This document shows positions 27,200 through 36,023 of a DNA stretch of 64,000 nucleotides, piece by piece. Below the pieces are notes generated by a model, which saw nothing but the letters and a program-made list of their open reading frames with translations, searched no databases and was not told the DNA's origin. Origin of the DNA: Streptomyces sp. NBC_01454. GTDB taxonomy: Bacteria > Actinomycetota > Actinomycetes > Streptomycetales > Streptomycetaceae. The stretch lies in assembly GCF_036227565.1 (NCBI RefSeq), contig NZ_CP109460.1, positions 4,092,001 through 4,156,000 on the forward strand. Reading direction: 5' to 3'. Numbering within the stretch: the stretch's first letter is position 1; each line of letters opens with the position of its first letter. A program made the translations under genes and the position numbers.

Positions 27200-27696
27200 C
27201 ACAACTCCTTGAAGTGGTCGAAGGGTTCACGGCAGGACTCACAGCGGCGCAGGGCCTTGCACGCGGTGGAGGAGAACCGGCTCAGCAGGGTGGTGTCGGT
27301 CGATCCGCAGTGCGGGCAGCGCAGGGTGAGGTCGACGGCGACCGGTCCGCCGGCCGGTCCCGTGGGGCGTGGGGGTGCGATGCCGAACTCGGCGAGCTTG
27401 CGGCGGCCCTCGGCGGTGATCGCGTCCGTGGTCCACGGGGGGCTGAGGACCGTGCGGACCTCTACCTCGGGGATGCCGCGGTCGTGCAGCACCTGCTCTA
27501 TGTCGGCCGACATCGCCTCGATGGCGGGGCAGCCTGTGTAGGTGGGCGTGAGCAGCACCTCGGCCCGGCCCGGGGCCGTCAGCTGCACACCGCGCAGAAC
27601 GCCCAGCTCGGCGAGGGTGAGCACGGGCAGCTCGGGGTCGGGGACGGAACCGGCCAGCGCCAGTAGTTCCGCTTCGAGGGCGGTGGTGGTCACCAT
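27199..27696 (-). CDS. paaD: Phenylacetyl-CoA epoxidase subunit PaaD
   Basis: A 165-residue MIP18/PaaD-type protein thought to help assemble or mature the iron centre of the epoxidase. The N-terminal DUF59-like domain (VPDPELPVLTLAELGVLR, YTGCPAIEAM) is followed by a C-terminal four-cysteine cluster (CPHCGSTD and CESCREPF), as in PaaD. ATG 27696 overlaps the paaC stop by 7 nt and its own stop overlaps the paaE start, so translation is coupled throughout. Confidence 0.93.
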   Translation of the reverse strand: MVTTTALEAELLALAGSVPDPELPVLTLAELGVLRGVQLTAPGRAEVLLTPTYTGCPAIEAMSADIEQVLHDRGIPEVEVRTVLSPPWTTDAITAEGRRKLAEFGIAPPRPTGPAGGPVAVDLTLRCPHCGSTDTTLLSRFSSTACKALRRCESCREPFDHFKEL

Positions 27697-28409
27697 GTCG
27701 CCCCCGGGTGGCTGCGGTGGAGGTGCTGCATCTCGGCGAGCATCCGTCCGAACGATTCGGTGTGCAGTCCCTGGCGGCCCGCGCCGGCCGTCCAGCCGCC
27801 GCGCCGGGGGCCGTCGGGGACGGTGAGGGTCGCTTGCTCCAGGGTGCGGGTGATGCGTGTGGTCCAGCTGTCGTGCAGAGCCGCCCAGGGCACCGTTTCC
27901 AGCCCCTCCACCGGCTCGAACAGTTCGCCGGTGAAGCGCCAGAGGGCGTCCAGCGCGCGTTGCATCCGGACATGGCTCTCGTCGGTGCCGTCACCCAGGC
28001 GCAGGGTCCACTGGTGGGCGTGGTCGCGGTGGTAGGCGACCTCCTTGACGGCCTTCGCGGCCAGGGGAGCCAACTCGCTTTCCGTGGAGGCGAGATGCTC
28101 GAACAGCAGCTCCTGGTAGGTGGAGAAGTAGAGCTGGCGGGCGATGGTGTGGGCGAAGTCGCCGTTGGGCTGCTCGACGAGCTGGAGGTTGCGGAACTGC
28201 CGCTCCTCGCGCAGATAGGCCAGCTCGTCCTCATCGCCGGCCAGGGAGAGCAGGACGCGGGCCTGACCGAGCAGATCCAGCGCGATATTGGCCAGCGCGA
28301 CGTCCTCCTCCAGGACCGGGGCGTTTCCGGCCCACTCGCCCAGGCGGTGGGAGAGGATCAGGGCGTCGTCCCCGAGGGGCAGGGCCGGGGTGGCGGTGAC
28401 GTTCCTCAA
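27690..28409 (-). CDS. paaC: Phenylacetyl-CoA epoxidase subunit PaaC
   Basis: A 239-residue ferritin-like helical protein that forms the structural partner of catalytic PaaA in the multicomponent epoxidase. Signature stretches are ILSHRLGEWAGNAPVLEEDVALANIALDLLGQAR and VKEVAYHRDHAHQWTLRLGDGT. No ATG or GTG fits the N-terminus. The best start is TTG 28409, which overlaps the paaB TGA as TTGA, exactly where ATGA/GTGA couplings occur elsewhere in this operon. The longer open frame (to 28670) is the shifted paaB coding region. Confidence 0.93.
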   Translation of the reverse strand: MRNVTATPALPLGDDALILSHRLGEWAGNAPVLEEDVALANIALDLLGQARVLLSLAGDEDELAYLREERQFRNLQLVEQPNGDFAHTIARQLYFSTYQELLFEHLASTESELAPLAAKAVKEVAYHRDHAHQWTLRLGDGTDESHVRMQRALDALWRFTGELFEPVEGLETVPWAALHDSWTTRITRTLEQATLTVPDGPRRGGWTAGAGRQGLHTESFGRMLAEMQHLHRSHPGATW

Positions 28410-28744
28410 AGGTGATGCACCCCGTCCGGGATCTCGTAGAAGGTCGGGTGACGGTAGGGCTTGTCGCCGGCCGGCTCGAAGAACGTGTCCTTCTCGTCGG
28501 GCGAGGAGGCGGTGATCTGCGCGGAGGGCACCACCCAGAGGGAGACGCCTTCCGAGCGGCGGGTGTAGAGATCCCGGGCGTTGCGCAGCGCCATCTCGGC
28601 GTCCGGCGCATGCAGGCTTCCGGCGTGGGTGTGCGAGAGGCCGCGGCGGCTGCGCACGAAGACTTCCCACAGGGGCCAGTCGCCGGGCCGGGGAGCGGTG
28701 TCCGCTGCGGCTGCGGGGGTCTCGGTGGGGCGGGGTGTGGTCAT
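28406..28744 (-). CDS. paaB: Phenylacetyl-CoA epoxidase subunit PaaB
   Basis: A 112-residue small subunit that bridges PaaAC heterodimers. The core [41 protein letters not shown] is almost diagnostic for PaaB, and the end ([18 protein letters not shown]) also fits. The N-terminal 20 residues are Pro/Ala-rich. ATG 28744 overlaps the paaA stop (ATGA). No metal site is expected in this subunit. Confidence 0.95.
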   Translation of the reverse strand: MTTPRPTETPAAAADTAPRPGDWPLWEVFVRSRRGLSHTHAGSLHAPDAEMALRNARDLYTRRSEGVSLWVVPSAQITASSPDEKDTFFEPAGDKPYRHPTFYEIPDGVHHL

Positions 28745-29691
28745 CGGGTGGCCTTCCCGTGCTTGGCCGCGTGTGCGGCGGCTGCCTCGCGCACCCAGGC
28801 GCCTTCCTCGTGCGCCTGCCGCCGGCGGTTGATCCGCTGAGCGTTGCAGGGGCCGTTGCCCTTGAGGACCTCGTGGAACTCGGTCCAGTCGATCGGGCCG
28901 AAATCCCAGTGGCCGCGCTCGTCGTTCCACGTCAGATCCGGGTCGGGGAGGCTGAGCCCGAGGGCCTCGGCCTGGGGGACGCAGATGTCCACGAAGCGCT
29001 GGCGCAGCTCGTCGTTGGAGTGCCGTTTGATCTTCCAGGCCATGGACTGTGCGGAGTGCGACGACTCGTCGTCGGGCGGGCCGAACATCATCAGCGACGG
29101 CCACCACCAGCGGTTCACCGCGTCCTGCGCCATGGTGTGCTGGGCGTCGGTGCCGCGGCTGAGGGCCAGCAGGAGTTCGTAGCCCTGTCGCTGGTGGAAG
29201 GACTCCTCCTTGCAGACGCGGACCATCGCGCGGGCGTAGGGGCCGTACGAGCAGCGGCACAGGGGCACCTGGTTGGTGATCGCCGCGCCGTCCACCAGCC
29301 AGCCGATGGCTCCGACGTCGGCCCAGGTCAGGGTCGGGTAATTGAAGATCGAGGAGTACTTCTGGCGGCCGGAGTGCAGCTTGTCGAGCAGCTCGTCGCG
29401 GCTGGTGCCCAGGGTCTCGGCGGCGCTGTAGAGATACAAGCCGTGGCCGGCCTCGTCCTGCACCTTCGCCATCAGGATCGCCTTGCGGCGCAGGGACGGC
29501 GCGCGGGTGATCCAGTTGGCTTCCGGCTGCATGCCGATGATCTCGGAGTGGGCGTGCTGCGCCATCTGCCGCACGAGAGTCGAGCGGTAGGCGTCCGGCA
29601 TCCAGTCCCGCGGCTCGATGCGCTCGTCCGCGGCCACGGTGGCGTCGAATACGGCCTCTCGGGCCGTGTCCTCCGGCGCGATCGTCGTCAT
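28741..29691 (-). CDS. paaA: Phenylacetyl-CoA epoxidase, catalytic subunit PaaA
   Basis: A 316-residue di-iron oxygenase subunit. With PaaBC and PaaE it converts phenylacetyl-CoA to the 1,2-epoxide, the committed step of aerobic phenylacetate degradation. Carboxylate and histidine ligands sit in the helices around [53 protein letters not shown] and the later [17 protein letters not shown] 29691 has AGGGGGCACCAC upstream. It is the first gene of the operon. A TetR-type operator (29719-29732) lies 28 bp upstream of the start, which suggests repression relieved by phenylacetyl-CoA. Confidence 0.95.
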   Translation of the reverse strand: MTTIAPEDTAREAVFDATVAADERIEPRDWMPDAYRSTLVRQMAQHAHSEIIGMQPEANWITRAPSLRRKAILMAKVQDEAGHGLYLYSAAETLGTSRDELLDKLHSGRQKYSSIFNYPTLTWADVGAIGWLVDGAAITNQVPLCRCSYGPYARAMVRVCKEESFHQRQGYELLLALSRGTDAQHTMAQDAVNRWWWPSLMMFGPPDDESSHSAQSMAWKIKRHSNDELRQRFVDICVPQAEALGLSLPDPDLTWNDERGHWDFGPIDWTEFHEVLKGNGPCNAQRINRRRQAHEEGAWVREAAAAHAAKHGKATR

Positions 29692-29718
29692 GTGGTGCCC
29701 CCTCGCTGCTCCCGACCG

Positions 29719-29732
29719 ACCGATCGTTCGGT
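29719..29732. promoter_or_regulatory. Putative PaaR/TetR operator 1 (paaA promoter)
   Basis: Perfect inverted repeat ACCGA-TCGT-TCGGT. On the paaA strand it reads ACCGAACGATCGGT, identical to operator 2. A TTGACA-like -35 (on the paaA strand) lies further upstream, so the repeat probably overlaps the start of transcription. Confidence 0.72.
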
Positions 29733-29767
29733 TCAATGGTGAGTGGGCGGACCTCGGGTGTCAAGCC

Positions 29768-29776
29768 TGTGGATAA
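29768..29776 (-). promoter_or_regulatory. DnaA-type 9-mer
   Basis: TTATCCACA on the reverse strand, in the paaA-DUF5819 divergent intergenic region. Confidence 0.4.
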
Positions 29777-29837
29777 GGCGGGTGAGGGTGTGCCCGGCGG
29801 GGCCGCGTAGGTACCGTTCCGGAGCGGAGTTGACCGC

Positions 29838-30533
29838 ATGGATTCTGGGAACGGGGCGGGAATGCAGTCATACGGGGACGAACCGCGGCCATTGGCCGCG
29901 CTCTCGCTGCCCTCGCGGATCATCATCGGGGTAGCGGCGTGCGCCGTCGCGGCCGTCGTCGCGATCCATCTCGCCATGATGTTTCTGCACGTCGCGCCGT
30001 CGAACACGCTCAGCAAGCAACAGGGCGCCCTGATCAGCGACTATGTGTATCCCGAGTACGAACAGAACTGGAAGCTGTTCGCGCCCAATCCCCTTCAGCA
30101 GAACATCGCGGTCCAGGTCCGCGGGCAGCTGCGCACCGGGGACGGCGCCGTGCGGACCACGGGCTGGACCGATCTGACCGCCCGCGACGGCCGCGCCATC
30201 CTCCACAACCCGCTTCCCAGCCACACCCAGCAGAACCAGCTGCGCCGGGCCTGGGAGCTCTTCAGCAGCAGTCACAACGCGCAGAACCGCCCGGTGGGCT
30301 CCCGCGGTGAGCTGTCCGAGCGCTACATCCGGCGGCTGGTGCTGCTGCGGATGGAGGGCGAGTGGACCCGGGGCGGCGGCCGCGTCGAGCAGATCCAGGT
30401 CCGCTCGCAGACGACCGCGGTCACCCCGCCGCCGTGGAGCTCCGAGAAGATCAGCGACAAGCCCGTGTACCGCGTACTGCCCTGGTGGCAGGTCACCGCA
30501 GACGACCTGCCCGAGGGGGCGAAGCAGCAGTGA
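29838..30533 (+). CDS. DUF5819 family membrane-anchored protein
   Basis: A 231-residue protein with one N-terminal membrane helix (about residues 29-55) and an extracytoplasmic domain. The conserved core NWKLFAPNPLQQNIAVQVRGQL and the ending PVYRVLPWWQV mark DUF5819. The W-x-LF-x-x-N/S-P core recalls the W-x-FFT-x-x-P motif of SdpA, which works with the HTTM protein SdpB to mature a secreted toxin in Bacillus. The HTTM gene follows with a GTGA overlap. ATG 29838 has GGAG upstream; ATG 29862 is an alternative. Function unknown. Confidence 0.78.
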   Translation: MDSGNGAGMQSYGDEPRPLAALSLPSRIIIGVAACAVAAVVAIHLAMMFLHVAPSNTLSKQQGALISDYVYPEYEQNWKLFAPNPLQQNIAVQVRGQLRTGDGAVRTTGWTDLTARDGRAILHNPLPSHTQQNQLRRAWELFSSSHNAQNRPVGSRGELSERYIRRLVLLRMEGEWTRGGGRVEQIQVRSQTTAVTPPPWSSEKISDKPVYRVLPWWQVTADDLPEGAKQQ

Positions 30534-31942
30534 CATCACCGACGCCCCAGCAGCCTCAGCAGGCGCCGGACGACCGGCAGCCCCCGCACACCACGGAGCC
30601 GACCGACGTGCCTCAGCAAGCACAGGCACCACAGACGCCCCAGGAAGCCTCCCCGTACGAGGAGACCCGTATAGAGCGCGCCATAGGCCGTGGCTTCGGG
30701 TTCGTCACCGCACGGGCGCTGGCCCCGTACCAGACCGCCCTGATCCGGATCGGCTTCTCGGCGACCTGGCTGCTGTTCCTGCTGCGCGAATGGCCGCACC
30801 GCGCGGTGCTCTACGGGCCCGACAGCCCCTGGAGTCTGGACATGGCGCGCCGGCTCCTGGCCGGCAACCACGCCTTCTCCGTGCTGCCATGGTCCGACAG
30901 CCGCGGCTGGTTCGAGTGCGTCTACCTCCTGGCGGTCGTAGCCGCCGCGCTGCTGATGCTCGGCTGGCGCACCCGCACCATGTCGGTGCTTTTCATGGTG
31001 GGCGTGCTCTCGCTGCAGAACCGCAGCATCTTCATAGGGGACGGCGGCGACAACGTCATCCACCTGATGTCGATGTATCTCGTGCTGACCCGGTGCGGGC
31101 AGGTCTGGTCGCTGGACGCGCGCCGCGCCAGGCGGGCCGCGGCCGGCGCCTCGGCCTTGGGTACGGACGAAACCGCCGACGGCCCCACCGCCTCCCGTGA
31201 CCTGACCGGAGTCGTGCTGTGGGCCGTGCTCGGCCTCGCTCTGGCCGTCGCCCAGCTGACCGGCGGCTACGGCCTCACCTGGTTCGGGCACGGCCCGTTC
31301 CCGCACATCGGCTGGAGCCTGGTCCTGTGGGGGCTGTGGCTGACCCACGGCCTGTGGTGGGCGGTGCAGCGGTACGCGCCCGGTGAGCCGCGGATCGTCC
31401 TGGACACCCTCGCCAAGCTCGCCCACAACGGCGCACTGCTGGTGATCATGGTCGAGGTGTGCCTGATCTACGCCACCGCCGGCTGGTACAAGATCCAGGG
31501 AAACCGCTGGCAGGACGGCACCGCGGTCTACTACCCGATGCACCTGGACTACTTCTCCCCCTGGCCCGGGCTGTCCGAGCTGCTCGGCAGCAACGGCGTG
31601 ATGGTCATGCTGATCACCTACGGCACGGTGATCGTGCAGGTCGCGTTCCCGTTCACGCTCTTCAACCGCCGGCTGAAGAATGTGCTGCTGGTCGCGATGA
31701 TCTGCGAGCACCTCTCGATCGCGTTCCTGCTGGGACTGCCGTTCTTCTCGCTCGCGATGATCACCGCGGACGCGGTCTTCCTGCCGACGAACTTCCTGAC
31801 CTGGCTCTCCGGGCGCCTCTCCGGCCTGCGGGAACGGCTCTTCCCGCGCGGCCGGAAGACCGGGCCCGCCCCCGGGGCCGGGGGCGGAGAGCCGCCGGCC
31901 CGTACGGAGCACGGCGGCGGGGGCCATACGCTCGTGGGGTGA
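30530..31942 (+). CDS. HTTM domain membrane protein (SdpB/vitamin-K-carboxylase-like)
   Basis: A 470-residue integral membrane protein. About 60 Pro/Gln-rich residues precede a run of eight or more hydrophobic segments. The HTTM (horizontally transferred transmembrane) region is recognisable from the order of helices. Motifs include IRIGFSATWLLFLLREWPHRAVLYGPDSPW, GDGGDNVIHLMSMYL and WYKIQGNRWQDGTAVYYPMHLDYF. This fold is shared with gamma-glutamyl carboxylase and SdpB. GTG 30530 overlaps the DUF5819 stop, so the two are made together and probably form a complex. The carboxylase active-site lysine pattern is not evident to me. Substrate unknown. Confidence 0.82.
   Translation: MTSPTPQQPQQAPDDRQPPHTTEPTDVPQQAQAPQTPQEASPYEETRIERAIGRGFGFVTARALAPYQTALIRIGFSATWLLFLLREWPHRAVLYGPDSPWSLDMARRLLAGNHAFSVLPWSDSRGWFECVYLLAVVAAALLMLGWRTRTMSVLFMVGVLSLQNRSIFIGDGGDNVIHLMSMYLVLTRCGQVWSLDARRARRAAAGASALGTDETADGPTASRDLTGVVLWAVLGLALAVAQLTGGYGLTWFGHGPFPHIGWSLVLWGLWLTHGLWWAVQRYAPGEPRIVLDTLAKLAHNGALLVIMVEVCLIYATAGWYKIQGNRWQDGTAVYYPMHLDYFSPWPGLSELLGSNGVMVMLITYGTVIVQVAFPFTLFNRRLKNVLLVAMICEHLSIAFLLGLPFFSLAMITADAVFLPTNFLTWLSGRLSGLRERLFPRGRKTGPAPGAGGGEPPARTEHGGGGHTLVG
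31927..31932 (+). promoter_or_regulatory. -10 element of a possible leaderless transcript (trmH-like gene)
   Basis: TACGCT lies within the end of the HTTM gene, six bases before GTG 31939. Confidence 0.35.
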
Positions 31943-32613
31943 GCAGCGAGAACACCGCCCCCGCCGAATCCCTTCAGTACGACGAGGGGTACGGGACCCA
32001 GATCGGCGTCGGTCCGCACCCCGAGCCCTGGCCGCAGGACGAGCGGTTCGACCCCGAGCTGCTCGCGCACGGCGACCGCCGCAACGTCGTCGACCGGTAC
32101 CGCTACTGGACGCGGGAGGCGATCGTCGCCGATCTGGACACCCGGCGCCACGACTTCCATGTGGCCGTCGAGAACTGGAGCCACGACTTCAACATCGGCT
32201 CGGTGGTACGGACCGCCAACGCGTTCCTGGCCAAGGAGATCCATATCGTCGGGCAGCGCCGCTGGAACCGCCGCGGCGCGATGGTGACCGACCGCTACCA
32301 GCATGTCCGCCACCACCCGGACACCGCGGACCTCACCGCCTGGGCGGCGGCCGAGGAGCTGCCGATCATCGGGATCGACAATCTCCCCGGCTCCGTGCCG
32401 CTGGAGACGACCGAGCTGCCGCGGCGCTGTGTGCTGCTGTTCGGCCAGGAGGGGCCGGGGCTGACCGAGGAGGCGCGCCGGCACGCCTCGCTGGTCTGCT
32501 CGATCGCGCAGTTCGGCTCGACCCGCTCGATCAATGCGGGGGCCGCGGCCGCCATCGCCATGCATGCCTGGATCGGCCGCCATGCGCGGATCGAGGGGCC
32601 ACCGGCCCACTGA
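31939..32613 (+). CDS. SpoU/TrmH family RNA 2'-O-ribose methyltransferase
   Basis: A 224-residue SPOUT-class methyltransferase that moves a methyl group from S-adenosylmethionine to a ribose 2'-hydroxyl in tRNA or rRNA. Three SpoU motifs are clear: NFNIGSVVRTANAF (motif 1, with the catalytic Arg), LLFGQEGPGLTEEA (motif 2) and STRSINAGAAAAIAMHAW (motif 3). GTG 31939 overlaps the HTTM stop by 4 bp, and a -10-like element just upstream may allow separate expression. The target nucleotide cannot be predicted. It is probably unrelated in function to the DUF5819-HTTM pair. Confidence 0.9.
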   Translation: MSSENTAPAESLQYDEGYGTQIGVGPHPEPWPQDERFDPELLAHGDRRNVVDRYRYWTREAIVADLDTRRHDFHVAVENWSHDFNIGSVVRTANAFLAKEIHIVGQRRWNRRGAMVTDRYQHVRHHPDTADLTAWAAAEELPIIGIDNLPGSVPLETTELPRRCVLLFGQEGPGLTEEARRHASLVCSIAQFGSTRSINAGAAAAIAMHAWIGRHARIEGPPAH

Positions 32614-32626
32614 CCGAACGGTGAGA

Positions 32627-32649
32627 GGCCCGGAAGAACGCTCCGGGCC
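32627..32649. terminator. Hairpin terminator
   Basis: GGCCCGGA (32627-32634) pairs with TCCGGGCC (32642-32649) around a 7-nt loop, between the converging trmH-like gene and paaN. Confidence 0.65.
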
Positions 32650-32670
32650 CCCGTCCGGTCCTGGCGGCCC

Positions 32671-34353
32671 TCACGCCTGCCGGCGCACCTCCACCGTCCG
32701 GAAGCGGTTCGCCACGAAGGCGCCGTCGCACAGCACCGCATTGGCCGCCGGGTTGCCACCCGAGCCGTGGAAGTCCGAGAACGCCGCGGTCTGGTTCACA
32801 TAGACCCCGCCGGTCAGATTCAGCGACAGCTGGGCGCACTCCTCCAGACAGGCCTCCTCCACCAGCTGCTCGACGTCGGCGGAGGTGGTGTACGCGCCGA
32901 CCGTCATGGCGCCCTTGTCGCGGACCGTGCGCCGCAGCAGCTCCACCGCGTCGGCCGCGGAATCGACGGCCACCGCGAAGGACACCGGGCCGAAGCACTC
33001 CGACAGATAGGCCGCCTCGGCATCCGGCTTGGCGCCGTCCAGCTTGACGATCACCGGCGTGCGGACCGTGGCTCCGGGGAACTCGGGGTTGGTCACCTCA
33101 CGGGAGGCGAGCGCCACCTCGCCGAGCCCGGCCGCGGCCTCGAGCCGCTCCTTGACCTGCGGATTGACCAGGGCACCCAGCAGGGCGTTGGCCCGGGCGT
33201 CGTCGCCCAGCAGCCCGCCCACCGCGGCCGCGAGATCGCTGACGACCTCGTCGTACGACTTGGGACCGGCGTCCGTGGTGATGCCCTCGCGCGGGATCAG
33301 CAGATTCTGCGGGGTGGTGCACATCTGGCCGCTGTAGAGCGACAGCGAGAAGGCGAGGTTGCCGAGCATGCCCTTGTAGTCGTCGGTGGAGTCGATGACG
33401 ACGGTGTTGACACCGGCCTTCTCCGTGAAGACCTGCGCCTGCCGGGCATGCGTCTCCAGCCACTCGCCGAAGGCGGTCGAGCCGGTGTAGTCGATGATGC
33501 GGACCTCGGGGCGGACGGCCAGGGTCTTGGCCAGGCCCTCCCCCGGCTTGTCCACCGCCAGGCACACCAGATCGGCGGGGAAGCCGGCGTCCTCGAGGAC
33601 CTCGCGGGCCACCTTGACGGTCAGCGCCAGCGGCAGCACGGCCCGCGGATGCGGCTTGACCAGCACCGGGTTGCCGGTCGCCAGGGAGGCGAACAGGCCC
33701 GGATAGCCGTTCCACGTCGGGAAGGTGTTGCAGCCGATCATCAGGGCGATGCCGCGCGGCACGGGCGTGAAGCTCTTGCTCAGCTCCAGCGGATCGCGCT
33801 TGCCCTGCGGCTTGGACCACGGTGCCTGCTGCGGGGTGCGGACCTGCTCGGCGTACGCATACGCCACCGCCTCCAGGCCGCGGTCCTGGGCATGCGGCCC
33901 GCCCGCCTGGAACGCCATCATGAAGGCCTGACCGCTGGTGTGCATCACGGCCTGGGCGAACTCATGGGTGCGCGCACTGATCCGGGCCAGGATCTCCAGG
34001 CACACCGCCGCCCGCGCCTCGGGGCCGGCGTCCCGCCAGACGGGGAGCGCGGCGCGCATGGCCGGCAGCAGGACCTCCGCATCCGGATGCGGATAGGTGA
34101 TGCCCAACTCCGGTCCGTACGGGGAGACCTCGCCGCCCGTCCAGTCGTCGGTGCCGGGCTGGTCGAGCTCGAACCGCTTGCCGCGCAGCGCCTCGAACGC
34201 GGCGAGCCCGTCGGGAGCGGCGGTCTCGCCGTACGCCTTCGGGTGCTCGGGGTGCGGGGACCAGTACGCGCGGGTGCTGATCGCCTCCAGCGTCCGGTCG
34301 AGGGTCGGGCGGTGCTTCTCGATCAACTGCGCTGCGGTCATTTCGGCGGCCAT
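32671..34353 (-). CDS. paaN: Phenylacetate degradation protein PaaN (aldehyde dehydrogenase family)
   Basis: A 560-residue aldehyde-dehydrogenase-fold protein of the PaaN type. The cofactor-binding region (FTPVPRGIALMIGCNTFPTWNGYPGLF, LVKPHPRAVLPLAL) and the catalytic-cysteine segment LYSGQMCTTPQNLLIP are present. The aldehyde dehydrogenase part of PaaZ-like proteins oxidises the semialdehyde formed on ring opening. E. coli PaaZ is longer (about 680) because it carries a C-terminal enoyl-hydratase domain; that domain is absent here, so a separate ring-cleavage hydratase must be encoded elsewhere. ATG 34353 has GAGGAG upstream. It is divergent from paaH and shares operator 2. Confidence 0.88.
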   Translation of the reverse strand: MAAEMTAAQLIEKHRPTLDRTLEAISTRAYWSPHPEHPKAYGETAAPDGLAAFEALRGKRFELDQPGTDDWTGGEVSPYGPELGITYPHPDAEVLLPAMRAALPVWRDAGPEARAAVCLEILARISARTHEFAQAVMHTSGQAFMMAFQAGGPHAQDRGLEAVAYAYAEQVRTPQQAPWSKPQGKRDPLELSKSFTPVPRGIALMIGCNTFPTWNGYPGLFASLATGNPVLVKPHPRAVLPLALTVKVAREVLEDAGFPADLVCLAVDKPGEGLAKTLAVRPEVRIIDYTGSTAFGEWLETHARQAQVFTEKAGVNTVVIDSTDDYKGMLGNLAFSLSLYSGQMCTTPQNLLIPREGITTDAGPKSYDEVVSDLAAAVGGLLGDDARANALLGALVNPQVKERLEAAAGLGEVALASREVTNPEFPGATVRTPVIVKLDGAKPDAEAAYLSECFGPVSFAVAVDSAADAVELLRRTVRDKGAMTVGAYTTSADVEQLVEEACLEECAQLSLNLTGGVYVNQTAAFSDFHGSGGNPAANAVLCDGAFVANRFRTVEVRRQA

Positions 34354-34429
34354 CGAAGACCAACTCCTCGTCGAGCCGGGCGGAGAGTGGACAGGGGCTG
34401 GGTGCGCACAGGGCAACAGAGTTAGAGTA

Positions 34430-34443
34430 ACCGAACGATCGGT
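34430..34443. promoter_or_regulatory. Putative PaaR/TetR operator 2 (paaN-paaH)
   Basis: ACCGAACGATCGGT, identical to operator 1. On the paaN strand it lies between a TTGCCC -35-like and a TACTCT -10-like hexamer spaced about 16 bp apart, a position expected to block transcription. It may also serve divergent paaH. Confidence 0.75.
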
Positions 34444-34500
34444 CGGGGCAAGAGGGCCCGGCCAGGCTGTGGAAAAGTCGGGCGGGGAGGATCAGCTGGT

Positions 34501-36012
34501 ATGACGGCAATCGGGACCAACAGCACCGTGGCAGTGGTGGGTACCGGCACCATGGGACAGGGCATTGCGCAGGTGGCGCTGGTCGCCGGCCACCGCGTAC
34601 GCCTCTACGACACGGCCCCCGGGCGCGCCGGGCAGGCCGCCGGGTCGATCGCCCGGCGTCTGGACCGGCTCGTCGAAAAAGGCCGGATCTCTGCGGCCGA
34701 ACGGGACACCGCCGCAGGCCGGCTCTCCCCCGCGGTGGATCTCGCGGAGCTGGCCGACGCGGCGCTGGTCATCGAGGCGATCCTGGAACAACTCCCCGCC
34801 AAGCAGGAGCTGTTCACCGCCCTGGAGGATATCGTGGCGGCGGACTGCCTGCTGGCCACCAACACCTCCTCGCTGTCCGTGACGGCCGTCGCGGGACGGC
34901 TGCGCCACCCCGGCAGGTGTGTGGGCCTGCACTTCTTCAACCCCGCGCCGCTGCTGCCCCTGGTCGAGGTGATCAGCGGCTTCGCCACCGACGAGACGGC
35001 CGCCACCACCGCGTACGACACCGCCGCGGCCTGGGGGAAGAAGCCGGTGCGCTGCGCCGACACCCCCGGTTTCCTCGTCAACCGCATCGCCCGCCCCTTC
35101 TACGCCGAGGCCCTGCGTGCCTACGAGGAGCGGACCGCCGACCCCGCCACCATCGACGCGGTGCTGCGTGACGGCACCGGCTTCAAGATGGGGCCCTTCG
35201 AGCTGACCGACCTCATCGGGCAGGACGTGAACGAGGCGGTCACCCACTCCGTGTGGAACGCCTTCTTCCAGGACCCGAAGTTCATGCCCTCCCTGGCGCA
35301 GCGCCGCCTGGTGGAGTCCGGACTGCACGGCCGCAAGGCGGGGCGCGGCTGGTTCGACTACTCCGAGGGCGCCCGCCGGCCCGAACCGCGGACCGCCGGC
35401 CCCTGCCCGGCACCCGGGTCCGTCGTCCTGCACGCGGGGCTGCCCGGTCCGGCGGCGGTGCTGCGGGAGCTGATCGAGGAAGCGGGCATCAAGGTCACCG
35501 AGGAGGGCACGCCGTACGGGCCGGAGGGCTTCCTCCGGCTGCCCGGAGGGGCCCGCCTGGCGCCGACCGACGGCCGTCCGGCGATGAGCCGGGCCGACGG
35601 CAGGTACCTCTGCTTCGATCTGTCGCTCGACTACCGGTCCGCGACCCGGATCGCCCTGGCCGCCTCGGCGCAGGTCTCCGAAGCGGACCTCGCGGAGGCC
35701 GTGGGGCTCTTCCAGGCGCTCGGCAAGCAGGTCAGTGTGATCGACGACGTACCCGGCATGATCGCCGCCCGGACGGTCGCGATGATCATCGACTTCGCCG
35801 TGGACGCGGCGGCCCGAGGGGTGGCGACCCCTGAGGACATCGACACGGCCATGCGGCTGGGCGTGAACTATCCCGGCGGCCCCATGGAGTGGGCCGAGCG
35901 GCTCGGCGCCCGGTGGGTGTGGGATCTGCTGGACGCGATGTATCACCACAACGCCGGCGGACGCTATGTACCGTCCTGGGCACTACGGCGCCGTGCGGAC
36001 CTCGAGGAGTAG
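34501..36012 (+). CDS. paaH: 3-hydroxyacyl-CoA dehydrogenase PaaH
   Basis: A 503-residue NAD-dependent dehydrogenase that oxidises 3-hydroxyadipyl-CoA to 3-oxoadipyl-CoA. The N-terminal Rossmann domain starts VAVVGTGTMGQGIAQVAL. The signature FFNPAPLLPLVEVI and the GFLVNRIARPFYAEAL segment begin the first C-terminal domain. A second C-terminal domain (IDDVPGMIAARTVAMIID, MRLGVNYPGGPMEWAE) gives the double-domain architecture typical of PaaH (about 480-510 residues). ATG 34501 has GGGAGG upstream. The TetR regulator follows 11 nt downstream, so paaH and the regulator are co-transcribed. Confidence 0.93.
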   Translation: MTAIGTNSTVAVVGTGTMGQGIAQVALVAGHRVRLYDTAPGRAGQAAGSIARRLDRLVEKGRISAAERDTAAGRLSPAVDLAELADAALVIEAILEQLPAKQELFTALEDIVAADCLLATNTSSLSVTAVAGRLRHPGRCVGLHFFNPAPLLPLVEVISGFATDETAATTAYDTAAAWGKKPVRCADTPGFLVNRIARPFYAEALRAYEERTADPATIDAVLRDGTGFKMGPFELTDLIGQDVNEAVTHSVWNAFFQDPKFMPSLAQRRLVESGLHGRKAGRGWFDYSEGARRPEPRTAGPCPAPGSVVLHAGLPGPAAVLRELIEEAGIKVTEEGTPYGPEGFLRLPGGARLAPTDGRPAMSRADGRYLCFDLSLDYRSATRIALAASAQVSEADLAEAVGLFQALGKQVSVIDDVPGMIAARTVAMIIDFAVDAAARGVATPEDIDTAMRLGVNYPGGPMEWAERLGARWVWDLLDAMYHHNAGGRYVPSWALRRRADLEE

Positions 36013-36023
36013 GTGCTCTAATC

